DNA of 64,000 nt, from NCBI GenBank assembly GCA_033977485.1, contig CM066997.1:81624634-81688633 (forward strand). Direction: 5' to 3'. The notes below the pieces were generated by a model. That model worked only from the letters and a program-made list of their open reading frames with translations. It had not been told where the DNA came from and made no database searches. The position numbers were made by a program, and so were the translations under genes. Shown here one piece after another: positions 9,918 to 20,774 of this stretch. The stretch's first letter is position 1; every line of letters starts with the position of its first letter. Origin of the DNA: Hydrangea macrophylla (Eukaryota; Streptophyta; Magnoliopsida; Cornales; Hydrangeaceae).

Positions 9918-12210
9918 GATTGTGGATATCGCAGGTTTTCTTTCTTTTACCCACAGCTTTTCAAAATCAATTTCAAAAATAAATGAGTTGCCACTTAATT
10001 TTTTAAAAGGAAAAAATTAAGAAACCATTTTGAAAGGAAACTGATCGTTTGCGAAACCAAAGATTAACTAGGCCCGGGGATTATGGAATGAGAGAGGAAG
10101 GAGCCCGTCAGACTAAAACACCCTCTCTCATCCTATCTTGCGATAGGCCTCTACTCAACATCCTTTTAATCGAATTTATTAATCTAAGCATGCCCTCAAC
10201 TAATACATATATACATATACATCACACAAGCATGTCCAAAGGGTGTAAAATTGCTAATGACAAAATATCATTCATAAGCCACATAGGTCAAATAGCATGC
10301 AATATGATATGCAATAGGGAACAAGAGAGCTTACCCGGGATCCAGCAGCGATATTAAACGTGCAATGCATGCAAACAAAAGAAAATCCTACAAAGAATCT
10401 CTAATCACATATACACATAAGGCAAAAACCTAATTCTAAGGTGTCGTGCATTAAGTCAAAAAATCAAATAAAATCAAGGAATGAAATGAACTAGAAGGGG
10501 GATGGAAATTGTACCTCAAATGCGCTACAAAACAAAGATTAGTACACATGCTTCACATAATAATATGATGTTAAATAATCAATCCTAATTCTCTAGCTTA
10601 GATCTAACAAGCATGAAATCCAACTTTATTCAATACCTAGTTCTAATCATGGGCATTAGATGTACATGAATGAGTGAATGTAAACAAGAATGAAACATGG
10701 ATTTATTCACCAATTTGGGTCACTTAACTTCTGGATTTAAGCTAAGTTATCATTATTCAAAATATGATTTGGGTCCTAAGACATTAGGAGACCATTTGAG
10801 TTGAAATGAATAAGATTAGACAAAAACAGTAGCAATTTTTATGAATTGCAGAGAGCAGACCAGATCTTAAAAAATAGAAATAAAATACTTCCAATGGTTG
10901 GATCTTAATGATATTTGGATATGTTATGCCTATGTGAGTCTAGGTTCTAACCCAGAAGCAAAATCAAGGTTTGAACGGTTAGATCACCGGGAATGCGGAA
11001 ACCACTAGGCATCACTCAGCATTCTACAACCTTCCGTCCAGAATTCTTGCACGATTTTTTAAAAATAGCAAAAAGATCAAAAATGCTTTGTTCTTTTTAG
11101 GGTGACTTCCCAACACATTAATCTGCTTAGAAAAAATTATTTTGGGTCACAAACAATCTATTAAAATCCAGATTTATTTATTTCAAAAGAGTATTGCTGT
11201 GCTGAAATCCTGGGCAGATTGTTCTTGCTTCACAAAACTCATGACCAAACCATTTTAAACATGAAACCACCTTAAAACAAAAATTACAGTGGTAGAACAT
11301 TGTGTTATTAACACTTTCCCGTTGGTTTCACTTGATTTCAACGGTTAGATTTCGAAATAAAAATCTTTGATCAAAAATAGTTTATGAACTCACTGTTTTC
11401 ATTTGTCAAGTTCAATTTTATTTATTAACCCCAACCATTGAACCATGAAGTTGGACTTAAACTAAACCATTTCCTCCTACCTTTTGATGGTCATTGGAGG
11501 CTAAAGATCTTTGTATTTGTAGGTTTCAAATGAAGTATGAATAGACTTCATGAAACCTCAAAATGAGGATTCTAAACCATGGAGATGGGCTTAGACTCAC
11601 AAAAAGAACACTTTTTCCTACTATTTGATGGTCATGGGAGATAAAGACATGGCTAATGCTCCTAAGTTTCAAAGAAAATAAGGAAATGGCTTAATGAGAT
11701 GCCAAGTTTAGAGGATCCAAGTCATGAGTATGGATTTGGATCCTTCAATATGAAATAATGTGATGATCAAATTTTGACTCTCATGTAGAGCATAAGCTTT
11801 ACATGGGATTCAAAGGATCATGCTCAAGAGATCAAGAGAGATATTGAAGATCTCCAAGACTCTTAAGAGAAGAACATATACAAAGAAATAGAAGGAAGAA
11901 TTAGAAATAGAGACTCCTAAGCTTACTTGACAAACAAAGAAAATAACAAGAGATTTTAGGATTAGAAGTTCAAAAGAAAAAGAGTAAACAAACAATCTAT
12001 GGCATAGAGGATCACCTCCAAATTATCCTCAAAGTTCTCTTTTCTTTGAAGATCTTCCAAGCTCTTCTTCCTAACTCTCTAAACTCTCTTCTCTTTTCTC
12101 TCCAAAAATATGTTGGTGGAGTAAAATGGCTATTTTGTGTATTGTGTTGAATATAGTGGGTAGCTCTTGTTGTATTCCCCTTCTCCCCTCTTCCAAGGAA
12201 GATCCCTTCT

Positions 12211-12220
12211 CTTTTATAGG
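12211..12220 (-). promoter_or_regulatory. TATA box of the C LTR
   Basis: CCTATAAAAG on the minus strand, downstream of the GGCACTC-type palindromic cluster. The placement matches that of the TATA box in solo LTR E. Confidence 0.5.
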
Positions 12221-12344
12221 CAAAATTACCAAGTATTTTCAGTGAATTTCGGAGCAAAAAACAGGTGTAAATCTCTCATTTGGTGGTACAATGCGTACTT
12301 TCTGAAATTAGGCAGACTGCTGCCCAGGGCGGCAGACTGCTGCC

Positions 12345-12670
12345 CAGGGCGGCAGTCCAAAAAGCTGTGCGGCAGTCCGTGACTGCCGCTGCGGCACTCC
12401 GTGACTGCCGTTGCGGCATTTCGTGACTGCCGCGCGGCTCTCCGCGAGTGCCGCGGCATATTGTTGATTGCCGGGTTTTCGCCAACCTTACTTTATCAGT
12501 TTTTTGTTTTTATTCGCATACACATACGTATTGCACTGTAAAATACGGACTTTAAAAGCAAACGGCAGTCAGAAAATGTTGGCGGCACTCAGTAAGTGCC
12601 GGGCTGGCACTCACTGAATGCCGTTCGGCACTTAGTAAGTGCCGCTCGGCATTCACTGAATGCCGAGGAA
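12345..12670. repeat. GGCACTC/GAGTGCCG palindromic cluster in the C LTR
   Basis: Many short inverted units such as GGCACTCAGTAAGTGCC and GGCACTCCGTGACTGCC lie at 12345-12480 and 12560-12670. They could fold into hairpins or bind a dimeric factor. They are too irregular and too short for a CRISPR array. Confidence 0.75.
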
Positions 12671-14105
12671 ATCTGTCGTGTGCCATTTTTTGCACAACTT
12701 CCCTTTTTAGGTCTTCCTTTTTCTCAAAGCAATTTATTTTTGAAGATCTTTTTCGAAAATTGTGTTTTATACCTGAATTCTCCTAAATACCTGGTTTTTT
12801 TCTTCTTTCTGTGAAATTTTATCGCGTTTTAGAGGATTTCCTGAAGAGCTTGGAATACTTCGAATCTTCAGGTCCTTGTCATCATCGGATACGGAGGTGA
12901 CACTCTCCTAAATTCGGCGGTCGGTCAAAATTGGGGTGTCTACAGGGTGTTATTGATAAGACCCTCTCCTACTAGATTTAACAAGTTAAGGATTTTGCTT
13001 TTGGAAAAATTGTTTCTACATATTACCCATAAACATCCAATGTTTACTAATGCGTTGAGACGGTTTTTGAATTTTACTTTAGAAAACTTATTTTAAGTGC
13101 ATGCAAGTAGTAACAATATAATTAAATGCCAATCACAAACCAAGCACATAAAACAAAAAACTAAAATGAAATAAAAGCATCCAAACGATGCCTCTATCTC
13201 CCATGGCTCTATCTCCATAGAACGTTCTTTTGGTTTGATCGCCTCCAGCTCCATCTTCATGGACAATAGCTCCTTGCTCCATCTTCATGGATTTTCTAAT
13301 TCTATTACATTGGTCCTATGCTTCTCTCGAAGCTTACAATTTATCTAGAAAAAGAAATTACAACAAGAAAATAAAGAAGACTAGGGAAACAGGTGCAACT
13401 TTCTTTTTCATAGGATTGAAGTCGTAGCGCCCTTTACATATGCCTTAAAACCAAACCAAATTTAAATTACAACATGCACCAATCTCAAATATTCAACTAC
13501 CAAAATTAAACAGATCTTGGTGCCATGGGAGATAGCAGACTAAGCTTGCTGCAAAAGGATTAGTCGTACACGCATCCACACATATATAGTAAATATATGT
13601 AACTATTGGAACCCCTATTTGATTCACATAATATATAAACTCTTTACACACTGAATTAGAACTTGAAACAGCATCTAACTTCTTTGTCACACTTCGATCG
13701 ATCAAAGACCGTCCGATCGCTCGAACCTTCGATTGATTTAACACTGTTCAATCGCTTGAACTTTCTGTTTCACAGATTGATTTGAAATTTTTTTTCAGAA
13801 TAATTTAAAATTAAAGTATACAATTTAAAATACCCTTAAAACTGTGAACAGAACACCGAGACAGAAAGTCTGTCTCGATCGATCGAAACTCGTTCGATCA
13901 CTTGAGAACAGATGATGTTCAATCGATCGAGACTACTTCGATCGATCGAAACTACCTTTTATTCTATGCAATCACAGATTTGTATTCTACTGCGATAACA
14001 CTGTAGAAACAGATCTGTGATGATGCTGTTTCAAAAATAGTTCTAAAATTAACATGCAAATCAAAACTAGTGTTCCAAAACGCATCTATAGATCCAAACG
14101 AGCGT

Positions 14106-14118
14106 GGCTTTGATACCA
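14106..14118 (-). promoter_or_regulatory. Primer binding site of B (initiator tRNA-Met)
   Basis: TGGTATCAAAGCC on the minus strand, two bases from the LTR edge, matches the 3' end of initiator tRNA-Met, the common Copia primer. Confidence 0.75.
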
Positions 14119-14120
14119 AT

Positions 14121-15593
14121 TGAAGGAAAAATAGGTTTAAATTAAATTTTAAACACGCAGCGGAAAGATTATGTTTCAAAAACTTGTTGGTAGCCCAGGA
14201 TCTACTACTCGTCAATTCTATAAATGCGTACAAGAGGAGACAAGAGTTACACCTTAGTGTCTTGAACCCAATTCTGAAATCTCTAACTTTCAGCAGCCTC
14301 TACTAGATTGTCTTCACTCTTATGACTCCTGCGGGTGCTCCCAGAGAGGCTAGGGTTGGTGGGAACCCTAATAGAGAAAATAGAGAAGGTTTTGGGAAAC
14401 CTTAACAGTTTCTGCAGCTTCTACATATAAAAATGACGAATAGCAATATTCAGTATGCAGCTGCCCTATTTATAGATTCCCAGAACCGACCTAACGTTCA
14501 ACCGATTGAAGTGATCTCGATCGATCGAATCATCTTCAATCGATCGAACATGTAAAGACTTCAACCGATCGAAACTAGTTCGATCGATCGAACCTATCTT
14601 GACATGATCCTCATATGCCTTTCTAAGCATCCTAGCGGAGCTAAAATTAGTTAGGCTCTTTATTATTGCTCAGATCAGTTGATTAATTCCCATGACCAAA
14701 CTCTTTGATTAGCAAATTGATCGACTGATTAATTAATGTTTACTCTACTATAAAATGATAACTGAACTCCAACGTAAAAAGAACATATCCGAAGCGATAA
14801 CTAGACTTGTATGTTGTACTAATGTCCCTCTACTGTCAGCATTCGCAATCATATTTAGGTAGTCGGATAAACGGTCACTGTCAACCTGAATCATGATTAC
14901 TTCTTGAATTCCTTGAGTCCCATTCACCTTTCATAATTACCAAACATGTTGATAACTCTTATCAACAAGACTGCAGTACTCAGTAATCAACTTAGTGACA
15001 TATTTAAGGGAATGCTTACTCTGAATCAGAGGATAGATTCTATCTTGACAATATATGTTCACAACCCTATGAACATGGCATACCCAAGATACCCAGGTGT
15101 TAATCTTTTATGGACCTCACTGATTGGTAAGTCAAAGCAGTCATATCCACAATCTGTGTTCATAATTGTCTCACGATTGAGAACACGTACTTACACAAGT
15201 TGTGAGTTCTTATTGATTGTTGATAGCCTTAAGTGTCAATAGGAAAGCTCAGGTCTGTCAATGCACTATAAGCACTAGCATATTAACTAAGAGTTACACT
15301 CTAGTGATTGAGATTCATCACTCCATCCAATGGTAGTCAATCATGCTATAATGTATACCTGATGAGATATCCAGTCTCATCATCCACTGTGACAAGTTTT
15401 AAGTATCAATAAATAGTAATCCGTATCTCATTGTATGCATCTCATACATACACGAATTACTTACTATGATACTTAAGGATTAAACAATCATCTCATGAAA
15501 GAAACATACATAATGAAATGTAAAGCTGATATCCATATATTAAAATACTAACATCTAATACATAAAGTAATGGTTTGAGGGCACAAACCAATA
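14121..15593 (-). repeat. 5' LTR of element B
   Basis: 1,473 bases, the reverse complement of A's right LTR (33326-34830), for example the shared GGTTTGAGGGCACAAACC end. Terminal bases at 15591-15593 are mutated from the expected CA. A TATA box is at 14466-14475 (minus strand), with TCGATCGA palindromes at 14498-14610. Confidence 0.82.
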
Positions 15594-15836
15594 GAAGGTT
15601 CGATTGATCGAAGTCACTTCGATCTGTCAATGGTTAAAGTCAATTTTGGAAATCTATAAATAGGGCAGCTGCGTACAGGGTTTAATAATTGTCATTTTTC
15701 CTATACGAAAGCTGCAGAAACTGTTTAGGGTTTTCCTTAGCCTTCTTATCCTCCGCATTAGAGTTCCCACCAACTCTAGCCTCTCCGATAGCATCCATAG
15801 GAGACATAAGGGTGAAGATTACCTGGTGGAAGCTGC
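15594..15836 (+). repeat. Left LTR of A, part 1 (before D)
   Basis: Homologous to the right LTR from about 34400. It includes a palindrome remnant, the TATA box CTATAAATAG at 15654-15663 and the start of the transcribed region. It ends in GCTGC, the target site of D. The LTR upstream of 15594 is displaced by B. Confidence 0.8.
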
Positions 15837-17196
15837 TGATCGGGAGAGAACTAATCCTATTTATACGCTTTAACGAGCATTTGTTAGTACCTTTTTATTC
15901 TGTTTTTGTATATTTTTACTTCATTTTCTAGTTTCTGACAGGTTTTGGAAGAAATCATCTAAACCAGGTTAAACAGGGTGAAAAGTCAGAAAGAAAGAAG
16001 CTGAAAAATGCAAGTCGCGCGCGCGGTCCGCGGGCGCGAGAATCGAGAAATCGCTCGCGCGATCCGCTCGCGCGAGAACCCCATAATTCGCTCGCGCGAC
16101 CCGCGCGCGCGAAAGCCAAATGTCGCGCTCGCGCAACCCGCTCGCGCGATATGCCCAAAAACCAAAGTTGCGTATTTCAGTATACTGAAGACTCCTGTGC
16201 CAACGAGACTGCTAAACGACGTCCAGACTGTAAATTACATCAGTTTCAGTCCGTTTCGAGTTGTAAAGGCTTCCAAAACATGTTGTAAATATATATAAAC
16301 TCTATTTTACTTCAATAAGGGGGTTGGCAATTATTATACACACATTCTACAACCATACTTCCAGCCATTGAAGGGAGGGAAGCAAGGAGAAGAAGAAGAA
16401 GACCAAGGGTTTCCATGGCCTCCTCCATCAACCTCTTGCTATCTACTACTTCTATGGACGGCTAGATCATTGATCTAGGGTTTCAATGAAGCCCTAGATG
16501 AGTAATAGGGTTTTATTTATGCTTTTGTTTTAGTCTATTATGTATGGATGACAGTCACATGTTGAGAGGATTTTTATTAATAAATCGTACTTACATTGAT
16601 TAAATCATTGCTTTCGGAATTTATTCTTGTCTTAGATCTATTTTGACTGTGATGTGCTCAACGATCTATTCTTGCTGTGCTTGTTTAGATTGTTTACATG
16701 TGATGGTGCTTTATTGATTCGTGCTATCAAGTATCCGAATAGTCCATGCCTAGGTTAGATGGATTAGATCACAACCCTAGTTTAGTGTGAGATAATTCGT
16801 GCTATCCGCAGATGGATTATGTTGGTGCTTGAACCATGATTATCTTCTTGTCGGAGGAATTGGGCTTGTAGCTACAATTCCCCATATTCATCCAATGTAA
16901 TAAGCTAAAGTAATTCATAGATATTCCTATTATGAAACTAGTGGTGGATTTGCAATCCTAGGTTCCCTTAAATATTTATTAAAACAATTTTAATTGCTTT
17001 CATAGTTTAGATTTATTTTTATTGTTATTAGTTTAATTAAATCCAAATCAAACTCCGTTTTTCCTAATTAATTAGACTTAGGTTTTAAAATTAAGTAGTT
17101 GTAGTAATCAATCTCTGTGGGTTCGACCTTTACTTCCACACTGCAAATCCTTTGAAAAGTAAAGAATACTTTTATATCTTGATTCTGACAACATCA
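15837..17196 (+). repeat. Left LTR of D
   Basis: 1,360 bases, TGATCGGG to CAACATCA. It carries a TCGCGCGA-type GC cluster at 16015-16150 followed by a TATA-like ATATATAAAC at 16291-16300. The ORFs seen over the GC cluster encode Arg/Ala-rich nonsense. Confidence 0.92.
16015..16150. repeat. CG-rich palindromic cluster in the D LTR
   Basis: Repeated units such as CTCGCGCGAG and CGCGCGCG in otherwise AT-rich DNA. The right LTR copy at 23167-23320 is 19 bases longer through a duplicated unit. Confidence 0.8.
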
Positions 17197-17201
17197 ATTT
17201 T

Positions 17202-17219
17202 TGGCGCCGTTGCCGGGGA
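17202..17219 (+). promoter_or_regulatory. Primer binding site of D (tRNA-Asp)
   Basis: TGGCGCCGTTGCCGGGGA, five bases after the LTR, is complementary to the 3' end of tRNA-Asp. This is the usual primer of the Athila lineage. Confidence 0.88.
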
Positions 17220-17671
17220 TTGTATTACTACTCTTAGTTTTATAATCGTAGTTTAGTTAATTCGTAAATATTAGATTAGTTTTTATTTTTCTTATTTTCT
17301 GTTTTTGTTTTTAGTTACTAACTTGTTCTTTTATTTTGTAGTCAACGTTTCCGAGTGGAGCAGCTAATTACATCAAAGGAGCTTACGCAAAAATAAAATA
17401 AATAAAAATTAAATAAATTGCTTCTTGTGAAATTCGCTTTAAACCACTGTAAGTCAGGGCGCTGTGACGCACTATTTGCATTAGTTTAGGGTTAATTGCA
17501 CTGCATTAGCTAGGAAACCCGGGGCGCTGGGCTTGACGCGGTCATTGCATTACAGGATAATATTCATGCATCATAGTAGTTGAGTGCTTGTTATCTTATT
17601 TGCGTGATTGTTATTTGTTTATTTTGTTTAGTTAGTCTTTGTTTTTAATTTCTTTTCTTTTGTTTTAGTTT
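17220..17671 (+). other. Leader of D
   Basis: About 450 bases of AT-rich 5' untranslated sequence between the primer site and the gag ATG. No ORF is seen. It contains GGGGCGCTGGGCTTGACGCG at 17521-17540, in contrast with its AT-rich surroundings. Confidence 0.5.
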
Positions 17672-20374
17672 ATGTTAGGTACACGTTCAAACAAACCGGA
17701 ATTACAACCTTTAGACTCTGAACTAGAACGTACATTAAGACTTAACAAGTCTTCACACTTAACTTCTAGAACACGGTTTTTAATAGACGACGATTTGACA
17801 CCAAAACCAACGTCGTTATTTGAATCTGAAATAAGTAGTACTCTTCAAAAACTAAAGAAAACACGCTTTAATAACATAGAACCAATTAAAATGGCAGATA
17901 TTGGAAATAATAACGACAACAATCAAAATAACAACGGAGCTAATATGAATAATCCTAATATACCACCACCTCCTCCACTTAAAGATTATTTTATTCCTAC
18001 GACTTACACACCACAAACATGTATTGAATTACCGGAGGCGACGGCATCTCACTTTGAGATAAAGTCGTCTACCATCTCGCTGCTTCCATCTTTCCATGGC
18101 CGTTTAAATGAAGATCCATATAAACACTTAGGAGATTTTCAAGATATATGTTCTACTTTGAAAATTCAAAATCTTACTGATGATGAATTAAAAATGCGGC
18201 TCTTTTCATTCTCATTAAAGGACAAAGCTAAATATTGGCTCCAATCTTTGGAGCCAAACACTATTAGAACATGGGAAGACTTACACACCGCATTTTTACA
18301 AAAGTTTTTCCCGATTATGCGTACAAATCAGATAAGAAAATCCATAACCAATTTTGTAATGCAAGATGGGGAATCACTTTACGACACGTGGGAAAAATTT
18401 AAAGAGTTACTACGCTCGTGTCCACATCATCAAGTCCCTAAGTGGCAACTTGTTCAGGTCTTCTATGAGGGGCTTATTCCCTCTGTTAGGAATACCGTTG
18501 ATGCCGTTTGTGCGGGAACTTTCCTACACAAAAGCGCCGACGAGGCTTGGAAAATGTTTGAAACGTTAAGCGAGAATTCAATGCACCAAACGGTGTCTGT
18601 CCGTTCGGAAGGATATCTTAATCAATCTAAGAGGGATGTAAAATTCGAGTCAAGTCAATCAATTGAAATAAAAGAACTATCTAACAAACTTGACCGACTT
18701 TTAACGATGAACCAAACGACAGCCCCACCCGCTCGTGAAATTTGTGCATTATGTTCTAATCCTTCACATTCGATACTTGCTTGTCCATCGGCGAGTCAAT
18801 TTCCGGAATTCGTGGAGCAACACATTAATTCTATTCAACAATACCCACGAAATAATTATAATGCAACTACTAATAATCCGGATGCGCCATGGAGAAACCA
18901 TCCTAACTTCTCGTGGAAAAATAACAATAATAGTCCTAACGAGGCGACTAATTTTCCAAATGCGTATCGACCTCAGTTTCAACCTAACCAATACCAACAA
19001 CCGCCTCCTAATTCGAATCCTTCAAGGGGAAATATTTTTGAGGAAAAGGTGTTGGCGTCCCTTAAGACTATTGAAACGCAAGTTCAGGCACAAGCACAAA
19101 TAGTGCACTCTCATATGCAATCCATTGCGAAGCTTGAATCCCAAATGGGACAACTAGCTACTGTAGTAAGTCGTAGAAACGAGGGGACGTTGCCTAGTCA
19201 AACAATCCAAAATCCTAAGGGACAATATGAGGTTAAGGGGTCGAATGAACAAGTGAACGCCGTCTCAACTAGGTTGACTACCCGAGAGGAGGAGGTAATA
19301 GAAATTCCGAAGGAGAATGTGAAAGATATGAATACTAACTCGAATAAGATGGGTGAGGACATAGATAAAAATAAGAAAGAAAAAAACGCAGTCCCAACGA
19401 ATTATACTCCTAGAATGCCATATCCACCTAACGTTGAGGAACCGTCTAATCTTACAAATAAAAAGTCTAAGGTTGAGGATATACTCGAGGTATTTAAACA
19501 AGTCAAAATAAATATTCCTTTCCTCGATGCAATTAAGCAAATTCCCGCCTATGCTAAATGTTTAAAAGATCTTTGTACTCAAAAGCGCAAAATACGGAGT
19601 CATACTCCTAAAAAGGTCTTCCTCACGGAAAAAGTAAGTTCTATATTCCAACACGCTCCTCCAAAATATAAAGATCCAGGTACGCCTACGATTTCATGTG
19701 TCATAGGTGACACTATCATTCATAGGGCTCTCCTTGACTTAGGAGCTAGTGTTAATCTCATACCTTATCACGTCTATCAACAATTAGGACTAGGTGAACT
19801 GAAACCTACGGCCGCTACTATACAATTAGCGGATCGTTCTATTAAAATTCCTAGAGGAATCGTCGAGGACGTTTTGGTTAAGGTTGACAAATGCTATTAT
19901 CCTGTCGACTTCATGGTCCTTGACACTGAACCCGTGCTAGATGCTAGGAAACACACTCCTGTCATTCTAGGCCGTCCATTCTTAGCAACCGCTAACGCAC
20001 GCGTTAACTGTCGGACGGGGGTAATGAAAGTGTCATTTGGGAACATGAATTTAAAATTGAACGTTTTTAACGCTATGGATCAACCTCCAAAAAACGACGA
20101 TTCCCTATGTGAGGTGGAAGGTGAGGTAACACGGAATATTGAGCTTACCAAAGAAATAAATGTGAGTGCGGAAAATAATATAGCGGACGACGAAGAGTGG
20201 ATGAATCCTAATTCCGTGGACCCTAATGCGGAATCTACTCGGAAGGTAAGAAATCGATTCGAACATAATGACAAACCGTTAATCGATTTAATTCAAAGCG
20301 ATGTTATTTCTGCTTACCATCGAGCTCTACCTGACATCCTTAGGGGTACACAGTCCGATATACGGCCTCCATAA
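17672..20374 (+). CDS. Gag-protease polyprotein of element D
   Basis: An intact ORF of 900 codons. About residues 130-260 form the retrotransposon Gag core (HLGDFQDICSTLKI, LKDKAKYWLQSLEPNTI, WEDLHTAFLQKFFP). A zinc knuckle CALCSNPSHSILAC (CX2CX4HX4C) lies near residue 360, and an Asn-rich linker follows. The C-terminal third has the Athila-type protease with active-site motif LLDLGASVNLIP near residue 688 and ILGRPFL further on. The ORF then ends, with no reverse transcriptase, RNase H or integrase. The product should assemble particles that package D RNA, using polymerase from a partner element. The open frame over 2.7 kb with matching LTRs suggests recent activity. Confidence 0.9.
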   Translation: MLGTRSNKPELQPLDSELERTLRLNKSSHLTSRTRFLIDDDLTPKPTSLFESEISSTLQKLKKTRFNNIEPIKMADIGNNNDNNQNNNGANMNNPNIPPPPPLKDYFIPTTYTPQTCIELPEATASHFEIKSSTISLLPSFHGRLNEDPYKHLGDFQDICSTLKIQNLTDDELKMRLFSFSLKDKAKYWLQSLEPNTIRTWEDLHTAFLQKFFPIMRTNQIRKSITNFVMQDGESLYDTWEKFKELLRSCPHHQVPKWQLVQVFYEGLIPSVRNTVDAVCAGTFLHKSADEAWKMFETLSENSMHQTVSVRSEGYLNQSKRDVKFESSQSIEIKELSNKLDRLLTMNQTTAPPAREICALCSNPSHSILACPSASQFPEFVEQHINSIQQYPRNNYNATTNNPDAPWRNHPNFSWKNNNNSPNEATNFPNAYRPQFQPNQYQQPPPNSNPSRGNIFEEKVLASLKTIETQVQAQAQIVHSHMQSIAKLESQMGQLATVVSRRNEGTLPSQTIQNPKGQYEVKGSNEQVNAVSTRLTTREEEVIEIPKENVKDMNTNSNKMGEDIDKNKKEKNAVPTNYTPRMPYPPNVEEPSNLTNKKSKVEDILEVFKQVKINIPFLDAIKQIPAYAKCLKDLCTQKRKIRSHTPKKVFLTEKVSSIFQHAPPKYKDPGTPTISCVIGDTIIHRALLDLGASVNLIPYHVYQQLGLGELKPTAATIQLADRSIKIPRGIVEDVLVKVDKCYYPVDFMVLDTEPVLDARKHTPVILGRPFLATANARVNCRTGVMKVSFGNMNLKLNVFNAMDQPPKNDDSLCEVEGEVTRNIELTKEINVSAENNIADDEEWMNPNSVDPNAESTRKVRNRFEHNDKPLIDLIQSDVISAYHRALPDILRGTQSDIRPP

Positions 20375-20739
20375 AATCTTGAGCTAGAACGGTCTAGCTA
20401 AAGACGTAAAAGTTAGCGCTTCTTGGGAGGCAACCCAAGCTTTATTTCATTCGTTTTTCTTATTTTTGGACGTTTTTGGGTCTGTTTGTGTCTGTTTTGG
20501 ACATGTTGGACAGGTTTGGGGGTTGGAATTAAGTTATTTTAATAATATATACATAATTTTAATCAAAAAGTGGAAGAAACCAATCTCGCGCGCGCGGCCC
20601 GCTCGTGCGAGACGTCGCTCGCGCGGCCCGCTGGCGCGAGATTGCCCCTTGGATGTTTTCTTTGCTTTTCTTTTTATGATGCCTCAGTAGTTACTCGCGC
20701 CTCATTTCGCGGGCGCGAGGTACCTCGCTCGCGCGAGAT

Positions 20740-20774
<35 letters not shown>

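Larger units (their letters stand above)
1..12944 (-). mobile_element. Element C: Tat-lineage Ty3/Gypsy LTR retrotransposon, left end outside window
   Basis: On the minus strand the order is 5' LTR (12944 to 9921), tRNA-Arg primer binding site, gag, protease, G-patch segment, reverse transcriptase with RNase H, a second archaeal-type RNase H, integrase, then a plus-strand antisense ORF. The double RNase H, tRNA-Arg primer and antisense ORF after integrase are known marks of the Tat group (Ogre, Retand, Grande). The 3' LTR must lie left of base 1, because the LTR edge TGTCTACA is not seen there. C sits in the leader of Copia element B: the sequence from 12945 continues B. The coding frame is dead, with many stops. 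Confidence 0.9.
9921..12944 (-). repeat. 5' LTR of element C
   Basis: On the plus strand it begins TGTGGATATC and ends GTGTCTACA. It is 3,024 bases long and recurs in reverse orientation as solo LTR E (27282-30378). A TATA box lies at 12211-12220 (minus strand), about 125 bases downstream of the palindromic cluster at 12345-12670. ORFs inside it are incidental. Confidence 0.85.
12945..15593 (-). mobile_element. Element B: Ty1/Copia, minus strand, 5' LTR and leader only
   Basis: B is a reverse-oriented copy of the family of element A. The region 12945-14105 is the reverse complement of A's leader (compare 24568-25735), 14106-14118 is the primer site, and 14121-15593 is the LTR. B's remaining interior lies beyond C, left of the window. 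The right edge joins A's LTR in the middle of a TCGATCGA cluster, which fits insertion of B into A. The candidate target duplication is GAAGG at 15594-15598, but its partner is out of view. Confidence 0.78.

Noticed and set aside
12345..12670. Regular GGCACTC/GAGTGCC repeats that look CRISPR-like
   Set aside because: Spacing is irregular, units vary, no cas genes, and the block is inside a plant LTR found three times in the window.
16008..16298. Arg/Ala-rich ORFs over the GC clusters of element D (also near 23121-23459 and 20570-20926)
   Set aside because: They follow CG repeat composition, occur in several frames at once and have no domain.
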